Shown one piece after another: positions 60,501 to 64,000 of a DNA stretch of 64,000 nucleotides. The position numbers and the translations under genes were made by a program. How positions within the stretch are numbered: position 1 is the stretch's first letter; every line of letters begins with the position of its first letter. This stretch comes from Anseranas semipalmata (Eukaryota > Chordata > Aves > Anseriformes > Anseranatidae), in the NCBI GenBank assembly GCA_013399115.1, contig VXAA01001508.1:1908064-1972063 (forward strand), written 5' to 3'. The notes beneath the pieces are model-generated. The model ran no database searches, had not been told where the DNA came from, and worked only from the letters and a program-made list of their open reading frames with translations.

Positions 60501-63500
60501 ATTTGCTTTGAAGAATGACGGAATCAGGCAGGACTCAAAACTTCACTCACTGGGGCTTATCCAGGTTCTCAGACCCACACAGCAACTAGGAACCATAGGA
60601 GCCTAGTATCTGTTCCAAAGTATTTGGGGACTATTTGTGTCTACTTACTGGAAGCCCATGTCATACCCCTCCCTAGAAAGCTGCTTTCAATTAAAAAAGC
60701 TCATGTCTGTTCCTCTCAGAGGTTCTAATCCAGCTCATCTCCCACCCACACATTTTGTACACAAACATTTGAGACAGAATGAGCATGGCCAGAGAGCACG
60801 GTGGGATCTTCCCACAAGAGGGAATGCCTGGAGGATTCCCTTTGACTGATTTATACAGCCTCTTGTCAATCACAGGGACAACATGTTCTTCAAACCGCCT
60901 CTCCTGTTTTCCTTCTCTTACTCATGGGGACCGAGGAATGTGTCAGCAGGAAGGGAAAAGTGATATATCAGGAGTGCTTAGTTCATTGCCACATCTAAAA
61001 CACATTTACTATTGCAATCAACTCCATTTCCTCATAACACTTTCCTTCCAGGTAACATGGGAAAATTTGTCAAAGAACAGACTTTGGAAGGCACCCTTGT
61101 GCATGTTACCCAGCCATCCCATGAGCAACAGTTCTGCACAGGTGAAGCACAGGCAGCATCACAGTATGTTCCATGGTCAGCCCATACCATGACTGGAGCA
61201 ACAGTGCCTGCCTTTGACTTCATGCAATGTTATGCTGAGTTGATGGGCCCCTGTTGCCAGCAAAATGCATGTTAAGGATCACTGATCCTGAGGACTGGGC
61301 ACTGGACAAGCTCTCAACACAACTGTGTCCAGGGCACGGTCCCATTACAACCCAAATTGGCTTCTCCAGTCCTGGGCCCCGTCAGTAAGATGAGTGTGAT
61401 ACTGCCCCACGTCACAGAGGTACCTTGAGGGTAAATGCCGTTAGCCACAAAAAGATGCACAGATGTTACAGAGATATAGGACACACAAGCACGTACTAAC
61501 GTGAAGGATATGCCTCCCCACAGAGGTGGGTTAAGTACGAACAGACGACACTCAGCTCTGTCCTTCCCACTTAGCAAGCTTCGCCAGACACCACAGGCTT
61601 TGCACACACTGGTCGTTCTCATCTCTCATGTTGCTATATCCAAATGATCCTAAATGCAGACAGGTAAGGCTGCTACTCAAACCAGGATGCTGCCCTACTC
61701 AGCCCTGGCACACGGCTGGCCCTGTGGTTGGAGGGGACGTGCCTGTCTGCATGCCCGCAGGCGCCTGTAAACAGAGCGAATCTCCAGAACTGTCTGTCCC
61801 CCAAATCCCATCTGTTCCCCCATGGCGGGGCTTCCTCCAGACCACGTCTTCAAGCTAAGTACGGCTGTGAAGGGCCATCACAGGTGCTGGTCCAGCAGAC
61901 AGCAGAGAGCAACCTCCCCCTGGAGGAAAAGGGGGAAGCAGTTATCATGTCCCAGACAAGAGGTTGCTGCCTCTCCCTTCCTTTTACTGGGGACTGCACT
62001 GCTGCCACTTCTGCATCGAGAGAGACAATGCTGTGGGTTTCTGGGACCAAACAGGTTACACCTTGTCCCATTTGCAAAACAGCCACCACAAAACAAGCAG
62101 GAGCAGGACCCATCGGTAAAACCCCCAGTACCATCTATTTGTGGAGCACACGACATGCTGAATGAGGTTGTACAAGCGCAGGGAAATACTCACACACTGA
62201 TACGAGACCTGTGGAGGCACAAACAGGACATTCTGTTGTTTGAAGACCCATCCTTTGACTGGTTTTCAACGATAATAATGAATCCTAATTAACCTACAAT
62301 TTTTAGCTGACTGTTCTGCAGAATGTTTAGAATCAATGTTATTTATATTTAACTCAACATATACCAGAGAATCCCAACCATGACATACACATCATTTTAA
62401 CACATCCCTTACAGATGAAAACTTTCTCTCTCCACTGCCAGACATGGGGGCTGACCATTACCCAGACATTTTATTCTTAAATATTCTATTATTCTTGCAG
62501 ACCTAAGGTAAATTGTACCCAAGGATGAGAAGCTCCAGTGCAGTTGCTAAATACCAGAAAGGTTCCTGCTTGATTATTGCCCAATATTATAAGGCAGCTT
62601 GACTGCCACATGGACACCACCCAGTTTGCCTACTGCAGCACAGACCTCCAATCTGTTCTGAAAGCTGTTGCACTGTTCTTCTCATTTAGGCTGGGAATTG
62701 GGTTGGAGTTACAGAAAAGAAATGAAATTGCCCACATTAGTGAGCACCGAACCATTAAAAAGGCTACCATTTGGGTTCCAACAAACACCTCGAAAATCAG
62801 CCAATTTCCGAGACCATTTCAAACCTCAGGAGTCTGTAGAGCTCAGATGGAAATTGTACACAAACAGCCTTAGTTAAGGGACATCTGAAATTTTGCTCTG
62901 TTTTTTTTTTTCTAGGTTCTGGTCAGAGATGCTGTAGGAGTAGCCTTTTTGCTAGCATTCTGGATCTGGTATTTCCAGTGTTCTGGATTGGTCCTGTCAG
63001 AAGATTCGAGTCAGCAGCTGGCTGACTAACTTAGAAAATCAGGATTGGGTCATTTTGTGTTAGCCTTCCAAATTTAAGGAAAACATTCAAAGTTACTTTT
63101 TCCAAACTGGTCCACATATATTATTTTTCTGTGCATTAACCATGACTTTACAACACTCCATTGTTGTAAAAACAAAAACGAGAAAGAAAACCAAAGCTGA
63201 GATTCAGCAGCACATGTTACAAGCATAAGATAATGGAAGTTAAGTCCTCCCTCTTTCAATAGCCTTCTTACCTTCTAATCTGCATCCTCTTCCTCAACAG
63301 CAACTCTCCCTTACCTCAAATGCTCATAAACTGCAGCTTCTGCTCCAAACCTCTCCTTACCCTCTGTGTCTGATTTGTTTGCAGTGAAATAATTTTTCAG
63401 CAGGGGTGCTTTTAAAGGGGCAAGGAATGTGTTTGAAAACACAGTTTTACTAAGTTTCATGCTCTTTGTCTGCTTTTGCCTGTTTTCATTGGGGTACTTA

Positions 63501-64000
63501 GAGGTCTGAAGGCAAAAGATGAAAAACTGTAGCATGGATGCTTTTCTCCAGGACACAGACATGCAGGCAGGTGAGCAACAGAAAAGCTTTATCAACTGGA
63601 AGCTGATAAAACTCCTGGGGTAACACACTGATACTATATTACTCCCAGGTTCAGTTGGCTCAGAAGCAAGAGGAAATCTCATCTGTCAATTTTACCTGTG
63701 TAATGAAGAACAGGATTTGGCTGTAGGATTGGGAAGCAGATTATGTCTGCTGCAGGACAAAATAAAGCCCCATTGCCAGTTGCTATGTCCAGTCTCAGCA
63801 CAGCCCCTTCCCGTTTCAATCAGGAGCAGCTGATGGTGACTGCCACTTGCAGACCTGGCATTCCATTAGCCTGTTACTATGGTTTTCTTAGCAAAGAACC
63901 ACAATTTTCAGCTGAAAGTTTGGCTGGATATTTTATTAATTGAAAAGTGGCCTTTAAGTATGTGAAAATACGAAAGCTGATATGATGGTGGCATCAGTAG
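57534..64000 (-). other. PAPPA: Part of the upstream PAPPA intron; no exon recognised
   Basis: The exon at 57533 has a clear acceptor, so this sequence should be intron up to the next upstream exon, which I could not recognise before the window ends. It holds a MIR-like tail relic at 58495-58578 and a T run near 62901-62912. A missed small exon cannot be excluded. Confidence 0.7.
58495..58578 (+). repeat. MIR-like / CORE-SINE tail relic
   Basis: Carries the pattern GTGGCACAGAGA, GGTCATGCAGCG, GGCAGTGGAGCTATGAAT and AACCCAGGAG, like the 3' part of MIR and related elements (GGTCACACAGC...GGCAGAGC...GAACCCAGG). Heavily diverged. Confidence 0.5.

Noticed and set aside
57534..64000. Search for the next upstream PAPPA exon
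   Set aside because: None of the minus-strand open stretches here shows PAPP-A-like sequence with proper splice borders. The next exon is probably beyond the window.
1..64000. Endogenous retrovirus, CRISPR array, tRNA or rRNA genes
   Set aside because: No reverse-transcriptase or gag-like reading frames, LTR pairs, regularly spaced repeats or RNA-gene boxes could be recognised by reading both strands.

Overview
The window is vertebrate nuclear DNA, most likely from a bird. Two intronic repeats carry the typical 3' end of avian CR1 LINEs (tandem ATTCTATG/ATTCTGTG-type 8-mers after a conserved body). A few older MIR-like and palindromic MITE-like relics are also present. The introns are only 0.6-11.7 kb, and overall repeat density is low. 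No bacterial, viral, CRISPR or operon-like organisation is visible.

One gene is recognised with confidence: the 3' half of PAPPA (pappalysin-1, pregnancy-associated plasma protein A) on the minus strand. Twelve coding exons can be placed by hand with splice sites and phases that agree at every junction. In transcript order they are 57533-57420, 56839-56704, 52787-52574, 43376-43208, 36679-36496, 33667-33457, 32847-32676, 29216-29069, 26433-26324, 19445-19374, 15479-15381 and 3683-3576. Joined, they give 1737 nt, which is 578 codons plus a TAA stop. This is the C-terminal third of a protein that is about 1.6 thousand residues long in mammals. The fragment holds the end of the region before the SCR modules (first ~155 residues), five SCR/Sushi modules (~156-505), the third Lin-12/Notch repeat LNR3 (~509-535) and the short C-terminal tail (544-578). 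The metalloprotease domain, LNR1-2 and the signal/pro-peptide lie beyond position 64000.

Layout: 1-3575 is 3' UTR and downstream flank, with one AATAAA on the minus strand at 1714-1719. The terminal coding exon is at 3576-3683 and a long last intron follows at 3684-15380. Positions 15381-57533 hold the other eleven exons and their introns. Positions 57534-64000 belong to an upstream intron in which I recognise no further exon. In other amniotes ASTN2 lies convergently downstream of PAPPA and would be expected beyond position 1. I see no ASTN2 exon here.

The SCR modules and LNR3 encoded here are known in the family to work together with the upstream protease. SCR3-4 tether the secreted enzyme to cell-surface glycosaminoglycan, and LNR3 pairs with LNR1-2 to set specificity for IGFBP-4. 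Outside the gene, the observations worth following are noncoding: two strong G-quadruplex motifs and an intragenic CpG-dense patch in the 9.2-kb intron, MITE and SINE relics, several intron stretches that look like conserved noncoding elements, a 4-nt tandem splice donor, and an in-frame cassette exon that encodes exactly LNR3. I found no convincing novel biological system.
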